Assembly (NCBI GenBank): GCA_002704915.1
Contig: PAIP01000062.1
Span: forward strand, 176,103-240,102
Direction of reading: 5' to 3'
DNA from: Parvularcula sp.
Lineage (GTDB): Bacteria; Pseudomonadota; Alphaproteobacteria; Caulobacterales; Parvularculaceae
Length of the DNA stretch: 64,000 bases
Shown here: positions 43,538-52,656 of the stretch, in pieces
How the letters are laid out: the number at the start of each line of letters is the position of its first letter
Numbering within the stretch: position 1 is the first letter of the stretch
The notes under the pieces: generated by a model
Databases searched by the model: none
What the model saw: only the letters and a program-made list of their open reading frames with translations
What the model was told of the DNA's origin: nothing
Program-made: the position numbers and the translations under genes

Positions 43538-46159
43538 TCAGTTCGCCACGATATTGACGATGCGTCCCGGCACCACCACGACCTTGCGAACGGTCTTGCC
43601 TTCAATATGCCGCTTCACCGCCTCGTCCGACAAGGCCGCTTGTTTCACAGCATCCTTGTCCGCATCCGCAGCGACGGTCAGCTCGCCGCGGCGCTTGCCA
43701 TTGACCTGCAGGCCGAGGACGACTTCGTCTTTCGCGAGCAGCGCCGGATCGGCTTTCGGCCAGGGCGCGTCGCAGACCATGCCTTCTCCGCCCAGCGTCT
43801 CCCAGGCCTCTTCGGCGAGGTGCGGCGTGAAGGGCGCGATCAGGCGCGTCAGCGTCGACAGGGCTTCGGCTTTCGCCCAGTCCGACGCTTCGCCGGCTTT
43901 TTTCAGGGCGTTCAAAAATTCATAGATGCGGGCGATCGCCTTGTTGAAGCGGAAATGGTCGATGTCGTCGGTGACCCCGGCAATGGCGGCGTGGGTGATT
44001 TGGCGCAGGGGCTTGTCGGCGTCCGCTGCGCTGGGCTTGGAGAGGTCTGCCTTTTTCAGAACGCCGGCCGCCTGGGAGACTGCGTCCCAGATGCGGTTGA
44101 TCAGCTTCCACGCGCCTTCGACACCGCTATCGGTCCATTCTACGTCGCGTTCCGGCGGCGAATCCGAGAGCATGAACCAGCGCGCGGCGTCGGCGCCGTA
44201 AGTCTCCGCGATCCCTTCCGGCGAGACCACGTTCTTTTTCGACTTCGACATTTTTTCGATAGGGCCGACAATAACGGGTAGGCCGGTTTTATTCCAAATG
44301 ACGCCGGTATCTTGCTTTGTAACGTCTTCCGGAAGAATCCATCTCTCACTTAGCTTTTTCGTATCATCCGGGTCGAGATAAGTCTCATGAGTCACCATCC
44401 CTTGCGTGAACAAATTCGCAAAAGGTTCCTCTACGGACAAATGCCCGACTTTCTTCATGGCGCGGGTGAAAAACCGCGCATAAAGCAAGTGCAGAATGGC
44501 GTGCTCGATGCCGCCGATATACTGATCGACGGGCAGCCAGTAATCGGCCGTCTCTTTGTCGACGGGCTTGTCTTCCGGCTGCGAGGCGAAGCGCGCGAAA
44601 TACCATGACGAGTCGATAAAGGTGTCGAAGGTGTCGGTCTCGCGCCGTCCCTTTCCGCCGCATTGAGGGCAGTCCACATGTTTCCATGTGGGATGACGGT
44701 CGAGGGGGTTTCCGGGGACGGAGAAATCGGCTTCTTCCGGCAATTTCACCGGCAGGTCTTTCACCGGCACGGGCACGATCCCGCATGTGTCGCAATGGAT
44801 CGCCGGGATCGGACAGCCCCAATAGCGCTGGCGCGAAACGCCCCAGTCGCGCAGGCGCCATTGGGTGACGCCCTTCCCTAGCCCCATCTCCTCGATCTTC
44901 TTGATCGCCGCGGCGATGGCGTCGTCAACGGAAAGGCCGTTGAGGAAATCCGAATTGAAGATCTCGCCGGGGCCGATATAGGGCTCGCCCTCCAGCGTCC
45001 ATGTGGCCGGGTCTGCGCCCTCCGGCAGCACCACCGGCGGGATCGGCAATCCGTATTTCGTCGCGAAATCATAGTCGCGCTGGTCATGGGCCGGACAACC
45101 GAAGATTGCGCCCGTGCCGTAGCCCATCAACACGAAATTCGCGACATAGACCGGCAGCTTGCGACCGTCGAAGGGATGGCCTGTTTCGAGCGCGGTTTTA
45201 TAGCCGCGCTTTTCCGCCTTCTCGATCGCTTCTTCCGACGTCCCGGCGCTGGCGCATTCTGCAATAAAAGCCTTCAACCCCGCATCGCTTTCAGCCAGTT
45301 GGGCGGCCAGCGGGTGGTCCGGCGAGATGGCGATGAAACTGGCGCCGAACAGCGTGTCGGGACGCGTCGTGAAAATCTCGATCCCGTCTTCGAAGCCCTT
45401 GGGCGGATTTTTGGTTTTCGCGCCTTCGCGCGAGGATGTTCCGGGTGCAAAAGGAAACTTCATCTGCAAGCCTTTCGACTTGCCGATCCAGTTTTTCTGC
45501 ATCAGGCGCACATTGTCCGGCCAGCCGGAAAGACGCCCGTCATCGAGGGCCGCCATAAGGTCTTCGGCGTAGTCGGTGATCTTCAAAAACCACTGCGACA
45601 GCTTGCGCCGCTCCACCGGCGCGCCGGAGCGCCAGCCCTTGCCGTCGATAACCTGTTCATTGGCGAGAACGGTCTGGTCCACCGGGTCCCAGTTGACGAG
45701 GCTCTCCTTGCGATAGGTGAGGCCCGCCTTCCAGAATTCCAAAAACAGGCGCTGCTGGTGAACATAATAGGAAGGGTCGCAGGTTGCGAACTCGCGGGAC
45801 CAGTCGATGGAAAGGCCCATCTGTTTGAGCTGCCCGCGCATGATGTCGATATTGCCGTAGGTCCATTTTGCCGGATGCGAGCCGGTCTGCATCGCTGCGT
45901 TTTCCGCCGGCATGCCGAAAGCGTCCCAGCCCATGGGGTGCAGCACGTTGTAGCCGCAGGCTTTTTTGTAGCGCGCGATGACGTCGCCCATGGCGTAATT
46001 GCGCACATGGCCGATATGGATGCGCCCCGACGGATAGGGGAACATCTCAAGGACATAGTATTTCGGCTTCGCCTTGTCGGCGCTGGTCTCGAAAGCCCTG
46101 GCTTCGGTCCAGCGCTTTTGCCATTTCGGCTCGGCTTCTTTCGGATTGTAGCGGGACAT
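43538..46159 (-). CDS. leuS: Leucyl-tRNA synthetase
   Basis: An 873-residue class I synthetase. The HIGH motif is in [18 protein letters not shown] and the KMSKS motif in [15 protein letters not shown]. The editing domain includes [10 protein letters not shown] and [17 protein letters not shown] with the Thr-rich and Asp motifs. The zinc-like CDTCG and [18 protein letters not shown] segments are present. It is full length. A terminator 21 bases upstream separates it from the DUF3576 gene, so it probably has its own promoter. Confidence 0.97.
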   Translation of the reverse strand: MSRYNPKEAEPKWQKRWTEARAFETSADKAKPKYYVLEMFPYPSGRIHIGHVRNYAMGDVIARYKKACGYNVLHPMGWDAFGMPAENAAMQTGSHPAKWTYGNIDIMRGQLKQMGLSIDWSREFATCDPSYYVHQQRLFLEFWKAGLTYRKESLVNWDPVDQTVLANEQVIDGKGWRSGAPVERRKLSQWFLKITDYAEDLMAALDDGRLSGWPDNVRLMQKNWIGKSKGLQMKFPFAPGTSSREGAKTKNPPKGFEDGIEIFTTRPDTLFGASFIAISPDHPLAAQLAESDAGLKAFIAECASAGTSEEAIEKAEKRGYKTALETGHPFDGRKLPVYVANFVLMGYGTGAIFGCPAHDQRDYDFATKYGLPIPPVVLPEGADPATWTLEGEPYIGPGEIFNSDFLNGLSVDDAIAAAIKKIEEMGLGKGVTQWRLRDWGVSRQRYWGCPIPAIHCDTCGIVPVPVKDLPVKLPEEADFSVPGNPLDRHPTWKHVDCPQCGGKGRRETDTFDTFIDSSWYFARFASQPEDKPVDKETADYWLPVDQYIGGIEHAILHLLYARFFTRAMKKVGHLSVEEPFANLFTQGMVTHETYLDPDDTKKLSERWILPEDVTKQDTGVIWNKTGLPVIVGPIEKMSKSKKNVVSPEGIAETYGADAARWFMLSDSPPERDVEWTDSGVEGAWKLINRIWDAVSQAAGVLKKADLSKPSAADADKPLRQITHAAIAGVTDDIDHFRFNKAIARIYEFLNALKKAGEASDWAKAEALSTLTRLIAPFTPHLAEEAWETLGGEGMVCDAPWPKADPALLAKDEVVLGLQVNGKRRGELTVAADADKDAVKQAALSDEAVKRHIEGKTVRKVVVVPGRIVNIVAN

Positions 46160-46179
46160 CTTTTTATTCTTTCAGATAC

Positions 46180-46204
46180 AAAAAAGCGGCGCCTTTAGCG
46201 CCGC
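46180..46204 (-). terminator. Intrinsic terminator between the DUF3576 gene and leuS
   Basis: Stem GCGGCGC / GCGCCGC with a 5-base loop at 46186-46204, followed on the minus strand by six T (46185-46180). Confidence 0.85.
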
Positions 46205-46230
46205 CTTTTCACCTAGTCTGGCGCGAATTT

Positions 46231-46695
46231 CTAGCCGTCGATCTGGTTTAGGCGGAGCTGGCGCGCGCGGGTGAGAATCGCGTTCTCAATCTCGCGGGCC
46301 GTCGCCGGGTTGACGCTGGCGTCGGTCCAGGCCCCGTCCTCGCCCTGCACCTGGCGGAAGACCGAAACGCGCAGCGCATCGGCCCGGAGCGCGGAATCGA
46401 GGATATAGACATTGGTCTTGAAGCGCTCGCCCGGAACCTCCGGGTTCACATACCACTCGGTGATGATCAGGCCCGCGATCGGGTCGGCGGAAAAAACCGG
46501 CAGGAAATCAAGGGTTTCAAGCGACGCCGCCCACAAATACCGGTTTACCGTTGTCGCCTGGGCGCGGCCCGACTTGTAATCGGCCAAGGTGGCGTTGCGG
46601 TTGCTGGTTGAGCTGTTGCCGCCGCAGGCGGCCACGGCCGCCGCCGCGGTTGCCAAAGCCAACACCTTGATCATAGTAGCTTTTTCGGTCTTCAT
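46231..46695 (-). CDS. DUF3576 lipoprotein
   Basis: A 154-residue lipoprotein: hydrophobic signal (ALATAAAAVAAC), then NRYLWAASLETLDFLPVFSA, DPIAGLIITEWYVNPEVPGE, RFKTNVYILDSALRADALRV and VSVFRQ. This is the DUF3576 pattern, an alphaproteobacterial outer-membrane-associated family usually next to leuS and lptE. The start could be ATG 46674, seven codons on, but only ATG 46695 has AGGA upstream. Function unknown; the position suggests envelope assembly (inference). Confidence 0.87.
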   Translation of the reverse strand: MKTEKATMIKVLALATAAAAVAACGGNSSTSNRNATLADYKSGRAQATTVNRYLWAASLETLDFLPVFSADPIAGLIITEWYVNPEVPGERFKTNVYILDSALRADALRVSVFRQVQGEDGAWTDASVNPATAREIENAILTRARQLRLNQIDG

Positions 46696-47139
46696 CGCCG
46701 TTGATCCTGTATCATGGAAGGGCCGTGTGCGGGCCGCCGCCCCGAGGCCGTGGCTTTCCTACCACAAACCGCCAATTACACAACGGGCGGGCCTCGTCTC
46801 ACTTGAAGCATGGGAAACGGGGCGCCAATATGAAGTCGGTCATAAAGCTGTTAACTTTATGTCGTTAACCCTTGCCTGCGACTCGCGGCGACGCTTGGCG
46901 CAGAGTATGAAGAGTTGGAAATCAAGCGTGGGGCTGGTTTTCACCGGATGACGGCAAGGCTTTTGACGCTGGGTCTTCGGACCCTTTTGGGGCGTTGAGT
47001 TGGGAGGAGCGCCGGTTCGCCGGAGCGACAAAGTCTGGAACGGTTTGGGGAAACGGTTTCAGACGAGGACAGGACAACGAGATGGCCTCGCAGCGTCAGC
47101 TTCGCGAGAGCGCGTAAAGGGAAGAGACGGATAAAGGCT
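46696..47139. other. 444-base gap: divergent promoter region of DUF3576 and porin genes
   Basis: No gene longer than a few codons is convincing here. An AT-rich piece at about 46836-46870 (GTTAACTTTATGTCGTTAACCC) has two TTAAC half-sites ten bases apart, not the seven needed for CtrA. A small reading frame of 11 codons lies at 47082-47117. Confidence 0.5.
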
Positions 47140-48366
47140 TTGACCGGTCTGCGGACATATTTGCTTGGCGCGAGCGCTGCGGTTTTCGCCGCAGGCGCAG
47201 CGCATGCTGCGGATCCGGTTGAGATCGACATCAGCGGCGAGGCAAGCGCTGTTGCGGGTCTCGCCGACGGCGACGCCAAGGGCGACGTAAACGCGAAAGT
47301 TTCGTTCAAAGGATCGACGGTTCTCGATAACGGCGTTGAGCTTGGCGCTGTTCTCACGGGCCGTCTCGATGCGGACCAGCCGCGCCAGCTTTTCGGCGGC
47401 GGACGCTATTCCGGCCTGTTGATCGGCGGTCCCCGGGGCATCGGCCCGGAGACAAGCGATGCTTATCTTCAGGGCGCATACGCCTATGCGCGCGGTTCGT
47501 TCGGACAGCTTATCGTCGGTCGCGACGCGGGTATTGCTCGCATTCTTTCGGTGTCATCGCCGACGATCTTTTCCTCGGTGAATGTCAATGACTGGCAGAC
47601 GGATCTTTCCGGCCTCAATGACGTTCACACCATCAACGATTTCAGCGGCTATTCCACCAAACTCACCTATATGCCGCCGCCGAATTTTCTCGGCGGCGTC
47701 CTTGGCGGCTTGCAGCTTGGCGTTTCCTATTCGCCGGTTCTGAAAAATTGCGGCGATCCCTTATGCGCGCCGCAAACCGGTTTTGTCATCTCGCCCGAGG
47801 GAGCAATGCTCACCGCCGACAGTCATTGGGACGACGCGGTCGAGGCGGCGCTCTATTATGAAAAGGGCATCAAGCTCGGCAGCTCCAACCGCCTTTTCGT
47901 GGGCGTCGGCGCGAGTTTCATGACCGCTGATGAGCATGCGCTCCTGAATTCGCCTTTGTCGGTCTATGACGATTACGAAGCCTATTCCGTGGGGCTCAAC
48001 CTCGCCTATCGCGGCATCACGCTCGGCGGCTCTGTGAAGACCACGAATGCCGGTCTCGCTTCGCTCGAAGATGACGGGTATCTCGCCTTCGACGCCGGCG
48101 TCACCTTCCGCACCGGCGAGGAAGAAGGCGACGTTGCGGTGATGCTGGGCTATGGCCAGTCGGAGGCGAACGCCTTGGGCCTCAATCCTCTGGATCCTGC
48201 GCTATTCCAGGATACGCGCACCGCACAGGCGGGCGTGACCTATGTTCTTGGCCGCGGCATTACGGTCGGCGCCGCCGCCCAATATACCGAAGCCAAGAAA
48301 CCAGTGGCCGCAGGCGGTCCTCAAGAAGCCGCCACGGTCGTGATCGAAAGCTCGATCAAGTTCTAG
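47140..48366 (+). CDS. Gram-negative porin
   Basis: A 408-residue outer-membrane beta-barrel. Signal peptide TYLLGASAAVFAAGAAHA, cleaved before ADP. The mature protein has alternating strands with Gly/aromatic patterns (LGAVLTGRLDADQ, LQGAYAYARGSFGQLIVGRD, FSGYSTKLTYMPP, GITVGAAAQYTE) and ends in Phe (SSIKF), the barrel-assembly signal. RGSFGQLIVGRDAG resembles the general porin_4 family motif. The start TTG 47140 has AAGG only three bases away, so the first codon is uncertain. It is followed by a strong terminator. Confidence 0.85.
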   Translation: MTGLRTYLLGASAAVFAAGAAHAADPVEIDISGEASAVAGLADGDAKGDVNAKVSFKGSTVLDNGVELGAVLTGRLDADQPRQLFGGGRYSGLLIGGPRGIGPETSDAYLQGAYAYARGSFGQLIVGRDAGIARILSVSSPTIFSSVNVNDWQTDLSGLNDVHTINDFSGYSTKLTYMPPPNFLGGVLGGLQLGVSYSPVLKNCGDPLCAPQTGFVISPEGAMLTADSHWDDAVEAALYYEKGIKLGSSNRLFVGVGASFMTADEHALLNSPLSVYDDYEAYSVGLNLAYRGITLGGSVKTTNAGLASLEDDGYLAFDAGVTFRTGEEEGDVAVMLGYGQSEANALGLNPLDPALFQDTRTAQAGVTYVLGRGITVGAAAQYTEAKKPVAAGGPQEAATVVIESSIKF

Positions 48367-48460
48367 CGCGCATTTAGGAAAAGTGGTTGCCGGTTTTCCG
48401 TTAAGAATGCGCGCCAGAGGAAGAAGTTTCTAAGCGCCTAAAGCTTAGAGGGGATATAAA

Positions 48461-48497
48461 ACAGGGCGGTCCGTTTTGCGGGCCGCCCTGTTTTTTT
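48461..48497 (+). terminator. Intrinsic terminator after the porin gene
   Basis: Stem ACAGGGCGG-TCCG / CGGG-CCGCCCTGT around TTTTG, then seven T (48491-48497). Very strong. It lies 28 bases before the VOC lipoprotein start. Confidence 0.9.
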
Positions 48498-48525
48498 GTT
48501 CAAAAGATATGGGGAGAAATGTTCC

Positions 48526-48972
48526 ATGCGCTTGTTATTCGCGCCTGTTATGCTGCTCGTCGTGGCGGCTTGTTCGGACGCGTCGGGCGATGCGTCCTCT
48601 TTATCTGCAGGAGACGCCATCATGGCCCAGAAAAACAATCATATCGATTATGTCGAGCTCGCAGCGGAGGATTTATCCGTCGCCAAGGCGTTTTACGGCG
48701 CCGCCTTCGGCTGGGAATTTCAGGACTGGGGCGAGACCTATGTCAGCTTCACCGGCGCCGGTCTCGATGGCGGCATCCGCGGCGGGGAGAAACCCGTCGA
48801 CGGGTCGACTCTCGTCATTCTTTATGCGGACGATCTGGAAGCCAGCGAAAAACGCGTGGTCGATGCGGGCGGCGAAATTACGGAACGTCACGATTTCCCG
48901 GGCGGGCGGCGGTTTCATTTCCGCGACCCATCTGGCAATCGCCTTGCGGTCTGGACAAAGGCCGAAGAGTAG
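48526..48972 (+). CDS. VOC family protein with lipoprotein signal and a second internal start
   Basis: 148 residues from ATG 48526 (GGGGAGA upstream). MRLLFAPVMLLVVAACSDAS is a lipoprotein signal with lipobox VAAC. The VOC fold follows: HIDYVELAAEDLSVAKAFYG, AAFGWEFQDWGETYVSF, then LVILYADDLEASEKRVVDAG and FHFRDPSGNRLAVW. ATG 48622, at the exact point where a normal cytoplasmic VOC protein begins (MAQKNNHIDY), has its own AGGAG eight bases upstream. Both a membrane and a soluble form may be made. Substrate unknown. Confidence 0.78.
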   Translation: MRLLFAPVMLLVVAACSDASGDASSLSAGDAIMAQKNNHIDYVELAAEDLSVAKAFYGAAFGWEFQDWGETYVSFTGAGLDGGIRGGEKPVDGSTLVILYADDLEASEKRVVDAGGEITERHDFPGGRRFHFRDPSGNRLAVWTKAEE

Positions 48973-49590
48973 TTAGCTGACAAAGGCGCCGATGGCGGCG
49001 AGCCCGGCGATATTCGGTCCGGCGAGCTCTTTGGCGTTTGTCTCGTCGACGCCGCCGAGGGCTAAAACCGGTATCGGCGACGCCGCAGCAAGCCGCCGAA
49101 ATGTGTCCGGCCCAAGGGCTCCGACGCCCCCATGGCTCCCGGTCGGAAAAGCGGGCGACAAAAGCGCCAGATCGGCGTTCAGTGCTTTGGCGCGCCGGAG
49201 TTCCGATGCGTCATGCGCTGAAGCGGTGATAAACAGGCTTTGCGGAAGCGGCCGTTCCGGAGAAAACCAGCGCGGGATATGAACCCCGTCGGCGCCGATC
49301 TTTTCGGCGAGTTCGATATCGGCGCCGATGATGAGCTTCACCCCGCGGGCCCCGCAGACCGATTTCAACCGTGCAGCAAGTCCGGCGCGGCGCGGCATGT
49401 CATACTCCCGAAGGATCACCGCCGCGCCTTTGGGCAGAACCCGCGCCACGAGAAGCGGATGCGGCGCGCGCTTGGCGTCGGTTAGAAAGGCCAGCGAAAA
49501 AGGCGCCGCAACGCCCGATCGGCGTTTGAGGTCATTGGCGGCGGCTGCTAGTTTCGCCGCCCGCAAGCGGAGCCCTTCATGTCTTCTCAC
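48973..49590 (-). CDS. ThiE/TenI-like thiamine phosphate synthase family protein
   Basis: 206 residues from GTG 49590 (AAGGA four bases upstream). The TIM barrel of the ThiE/TenI family is visible: AVILREYDMPRRAGLAARL, VKLIIGADIELAEKIGADGVH, DLALLSPAFPTGSHGG and PIPVLALGGVDETNAKE. The ThiE phosphate-binding TPTK-type segment reads FPTGSHGG, so catalysis of thiamine phosphate formation is uncertain; a TenI-like or divergent role is possible. The 5' end overlaps the divergent yggS gene by 12 bases. The stop abuts the VOC lipoprotein stop. Confidence 0.75.
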   Translation of the reverse strand: MRRHEGLRLRAAKLAAAANDLKRRSGVAAPFSLAFLTDAKRAPHPLLVARVLPKGAAVILREYDMPRRAGLAARLKSVCGARGVKLIIGADIELAEKIGADGVHIPRWFSPERPLPQSLFITASAHDASELRRAKALNADLALLSPAFPTGSHGGVGALGPDTFRRLAAASPIPVLALGGVDETNAKELAGPNIAGLAAIGAFVS

Positions 49591-50280
49591 GACGTCCTTT
49601 CTGAAAGCGATGCCGATCCCGCCGCCAATCTCGCAAGGATCAGGGGAGAAATCGATAGCGCGCTGAAAGAGGCGGGCCGCCCCGCGGGCTCTGTCGCCAT
49701 TACCGCCGTCTCGAAGTTTCATGACGCGGCGCGCATCCGGCCCGCGCTTGAGGCTGGCCATCGCGTTTTCGGCGAAAACCGGGTGCAGGAAGCCATGGCG
49801 AAATGGCCGGATTTGAAAGCCGATTATCCGGATGTGGAGTTGCGGCTCATCGGCCCCTTGCAGACGAACAAGGTCAAAGAGGCGGTGGCGACCTTCGACG
49901 TGATCGAAAGTCTCGACCGGCCGAAGCTGGCGCGGGCGCTGGCGGCGGAAATGGAGAAACAGGGCCGGCGCCCTAGGCTCTATATTCAGGTTAACACCGG
50001 CGAAGAGCCTCAAAAAGCGGGTCTCGCTCCGGCGGATGTTCCTGCGTTTTTCACCCAATGCCGTGATGAATTCGGGCTTGAGATCAAGGGGCTCATGTGC
50101 ATTCCGCCGCTCGAAGACGACCCGGCGCCGCATTTCGCCCTCCTCGCCAAAATGGCGAAAAATCTGGGGCTTACAGGGCTTTCCATGGGGATGAGCGGGG
50201 ATTATCTGATCGCCGCCCAGCTCGGTGCGACGCATGTGCGCATCGGGACGGCTATTTTCGGCGCCCGTCCTGTTCATTAG
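49579..50280 (+). CDS. YggS family pyridoxal phosphate homeostasis protein
   Basis: A 233-residue PLP-binding barrel protein. Lys46 in AITAVSKFHDAA binds PLP; HRVFGENRVQEAMAKWP, LRLIGPLQTNKVKEAV and IQVNTGEEPQKAGL are signatures, and the final SMGMSGDYLIAAQLGATHVRIGTAIFG holds the phosphate-binding loop (given in part). It keeps free PLP low. Divergent from and overlapping the ThiE-like gene. GGAG precedes ATG 49579 by seven bases. Confidence 0.93.
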   Translation: MSSHDVLSESDADPAANLARIRGEIDSALKEAGRPAGSVAITAVSKFHDAARIRPALEAGHRVFGENRVQEAMAKWPDLKADYPDVELRLIGPLQTNKVKEAVATFDVIESLDRPKLARALAAEMEKQGRRPRLYIQVNTGEEPQKAGLAPADVPAFFTQCRDEFGLEIKGLMCIPPLEDDPAPHFALLAKMAKNLGLTGLSMGMSGDYLIAAQLGATHVRIGTAIFGARPVH

Positions 50281-50385
50281 GGCGCTCACGGGCCTATAAC
50301 GAAAAGTTGTTGAACTCCTCAGGCGCCATAGCCGGTCAATCGGCGCTATATCCGCCGATCTGAATGTGAAACGGGCGAGAAAACC

Positions 50386-51075
50386 ATGAACCGCGTCAAG
50401 AAAATCCTGCTGGTTGACGATGATGAATTATTGCGCGACGCGCTGGTCGACCAGTTCGCCGTGCATGACGAATTTGCAGTAGAGCCGGTGATGACAGCGC
50501 AAGCCGCCATCGACCGCGTGAAGGAAGAGGCGCATATCGATCTCATGCTCCTTGATGTCGGCCTTCCCGATATGGACGGGCGTGAAGCCTGCCGCATCAT
50601 GCGCAAGAACGGGTTCAAGTCGCCCATCATCATGCTGACCGGCGCCGACAGTGAAGCTGATACGATTCTCGGGCTCGACGCCGGCGCCAACGACTATGTG
50701 TCGAAGCCGTTCAAATTCGGCGTGCTGCTTGCGCGGGTGCGCGCGCATTTGCGCAGCCATGAACAAAGCGAAGATGCAGTGTTCAAGGTGGGCCCCTATG
50801 AATTTCGCCCGGCGGTGAAAATGCTGGTGACGCCGGAAGACAAGAAAATCCGGCTCACGGAAAAGGAAACCTCGATTCTGAAATTCCTTTATCGCGCCGG
50901 CGGCAAGCCGGTGACGCGCGATGTCTTGCTGGACGAGGTCTGGGGCTACAATTCGGGCGTAACCACGCACACGCTTGAAACGCACGTTTACCGTTTGCGC
51001 CAGAAGATCGAGCCCGATCCGTCCAACGCCGCGATTCTTCTCACCGAAAGCGGCGGCTACCGACTGGCGCTTTAG
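50386..51075 (+). CDS. OmpR/PhoB family response regulator, CenR-like
   Basis: A 229-residue regulator: receiver with VDDDELLRDAL, Asp57 in LMLLDVGLPDMDGREAC and Lys in YVSKPFKFGVL, then a winged-helix effector (KIRLTEKETSILKFLYRAGG, GVTTHTLETHVYRLRQKIEP). The receiver and the genome position near the origin beside yggS and leuS recall CenR of Caulobacter, an essential envelope regulator. This is from memory of gene order and motif similarity, so the symbol is not assigned. The cognate kinase is not adjacent. Confidence 0.85.
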   Translation: MNRVKKILLVDDDELLRDALVDQFAVHDEFAVEPVMTAQAAIDRVKEEAHIDLMLLDVGLPDMDGREACRIMRKNGFKSPIIMLTGADSEADTILGLDAGANDYVSKPFKFGVLLARVRAHLRSHEQSEDAVFKVGPYEFRPAVKMLVTPEDKKIRLTEKETSILKFLYRAGGKPVTRDVLLDEVWGYNSGVTTHTLETHVYRLRQKIEPDPSNAAILLTESGGYRLAL

Positions 51076-51103
51076 ACGCGCATGCTGACTTTTAGGAAAG
51101 ACA

Positions 51104-51451
51104 ATGCCCGTTACGATCTATCACAATCCCCGTTGTTCCAAGTCGCGCCAGACACTCGCCTTGCTTGAAGAAAAAGGGATCGAACCGGAGGTGGTGCTCT
51201 ATCTTGAAAATCCACCTTCCAGCGCGACGCTCAAAAGCCTTGTGAAAAAGCTCGGACTTAAAAGCGCGCGCGAGATGATTCGCGTCAAGGAAGCGCCTTA
51301 TGTGGAACTCGATCTGAAGAATGTCGACGCAGAATCGGCGCTCATCGACGCCATGGCGGAAAACCCGATTCTGATCGAGCGGCCCATCGTCGTGAACGGC
51401 GGCAAGGCGGCCATTGGCCGCCCGCCGGAAAATGTTCTGAATATCCTTTAG
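51104..51451 (+). CDS. arsC: Arsenate reductase (ArsC, glutaredoxin-type)
   Basis: A 115-residue thioredoxin-fold protein: TIYHNPRCSKSRQTLALLEE with the catalytic Cys11, and the arsenate-binding ENPILIERPIVVNGGKAAIG with its conserved Arg. Glutaredoxin-coupled ArsC reduces arsenate to arsenite; many chromosomal members have no confirmed arsenate role. No ars transporter or regulator is near. It follows the CenR-like gene by 28 bases on the same strand. Confidence 0.85.
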   Translation: MPVTIYHNPRCSKSRQTLALLEEKGIEPEVVLYLENPPSSATLKSLVKKLGLKSAREMIRVKEAPYVELDLKNVDAESALIDAMAENPILIERPIVVNGGKAAIGRPPENVLNIL

Positions 51452-51453
51452 CG

Positions 51454-52575
51454 CTACTGCAAGGGCGCAAGACGCCAGATATTGCCGGGCTCCGTTTTGG
51501 AATTCGTCAGCACATAGATCGATCCGTCGGCGGCCTCCACGACATCGCGAATGCGCGCGCCCAGCGGAATGCGGCCGGCTTCGCGCGCCGTTTCGCCAGT
51601 GGTTTCAACCCGGACCAGCGCCGTGCCGGAAAGCGCGCCGATAAACGCGTCGCCGCGCCATTCGGGAAAGGCCTCGCCTTCATAGAAGATCATGCCTGAG
51701 GGCGAAATCACCGGCGTCCAGTAAAGCGCCGCTTCATGAAAATCGGACCGCGTGGACGGATCGGGAATGCCTTCGCCGCTATAATGCCGGCCCTTGCTGA
51801 CCACCGGCCATCCATAATTGGCGCCTTTTTCAATCGCGTTGAATTCATCGCCCCCCAACGGGCCCATTTCGGCGATCCAGAGTTGGCCCGTGGCGGGGTC
51901 GATGGCGGCGGCTTCGATATTGCGGTGGCCGTAAGACCAGATCGCATCCTCGGCGTCGTCATCGCCCATAAAAGGATTGTCTTGCGGGATCGATCCGTCG
52001 TCATTCAACCGCACCACCGCGCCGAGCGTATTGCTGCGATCCTGGGCGGGATCGAACTTGAAGCGTTCTCCGAGCGTGAGAAACAGATAACCATCGGGCG
52101 AAAACACGATCCTGTTGCCGAAATGGTTCGGTCCGGTCACTTTCGGCTGCTGCCGGAAAATCACCTCGAAATCTTCGATGCGGTCATTGCCGAGACGGCC
52201 TCTCCCCAGCGCGGTTGACGCAGCTCCGTCCGGACCGCCTTCCGCGAAGGAAAGATAGACAAGGCGGTTGTTTTCGAAATCGGGATGCAGCGCCACATCC
52301 ATCAGCCCACCCTGCCCCTTGGTGAAAACCTCCGGCGTTCCCGCAAGCGGCGCGGATTTCGTTCCGTCGGGAGCCACGCGCAACAAATTGCCGGAAAGCT
52401 CGGTTACGAGAAGATCGCCATCAGGCAGCAAGGCGGCGCCCCAGGGCTTGTCGAGGTCGCCTGCTATCTTTGTGACCGTGACCGGTCCGGCCTCGGTTTC
52501 GATGCTCTGGACTTCTGCGGCGGCGGGAGCTGTGAAGGTCAGGGCGATAAAAGAGGCAACAAGCGCACGGAGCAT
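51454..52575 (-). CDS. PQQ-dependent aldose sugar dehydrogenase
   Basis: A 373-residue periplasmic six-bladed beta-propeller. Signal peptide ending APAAA. GDLDKPWGAALLPDGDLLVTE, GQGGLMDVALHPDF, NHFGNRIVFSPDGYLFLTLG and HRNIEAAAIDPATGQLWIAEMGPLGGDEFN (in part) match the Asd/YliI/soluble glucose dehydrogenase family that uses PQQ. The catalytic His and PQQ-contacting Arg are in motif positions. Electron acceptor unknown. Three bases separate its stop from arsC. Confidence 0.9.
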   Translation of the reverse strand: MLRALVASFIALTFTAPAAAEVQSIETEAGPVTVTKIAGDLDKPWGAALLPDGDLLVTELSGNLLRVAPDGTKSAPLAGTPEVFTKGQGGLMDVALHPDFENNRLVYLSFAEGGPDGAASTALGRGRLGNDRIEDFEVIFRQQPKVTGPNHFGNRIVFSPDGYLFLTLGERFKFDPAQDRSNTLGAVVRLNDDGSIPQDNPFMGDDDAEDAIWSYGHRNIEAAAIDPATGQLWIAEMGPLGGDEFNAIEKGANYGWPVVSKGRHYSGEGIPDPSTRSDFHEAALYWTPVISPSGMIFYEGEAFPEWRGDAFIGALSGTALVRVETTGETAREAGRIPLGARIRDVVEAADGSIYVLTNSKTEPGNIWRLAPLQ

Positions 52576-52656
52576 GGAAAATTCCTTTCAAAGGCTTCTT
52601 CCATAACCCCTGGGAGGAGTGAATGTTCCGCATCATCGCGAGGCGCGTAGGCGAAT

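Noticed and set aside
46850..46868. Two TTAA half-sites before the porin gene
   Set aside because: The spacer is ten bases rather than seven.
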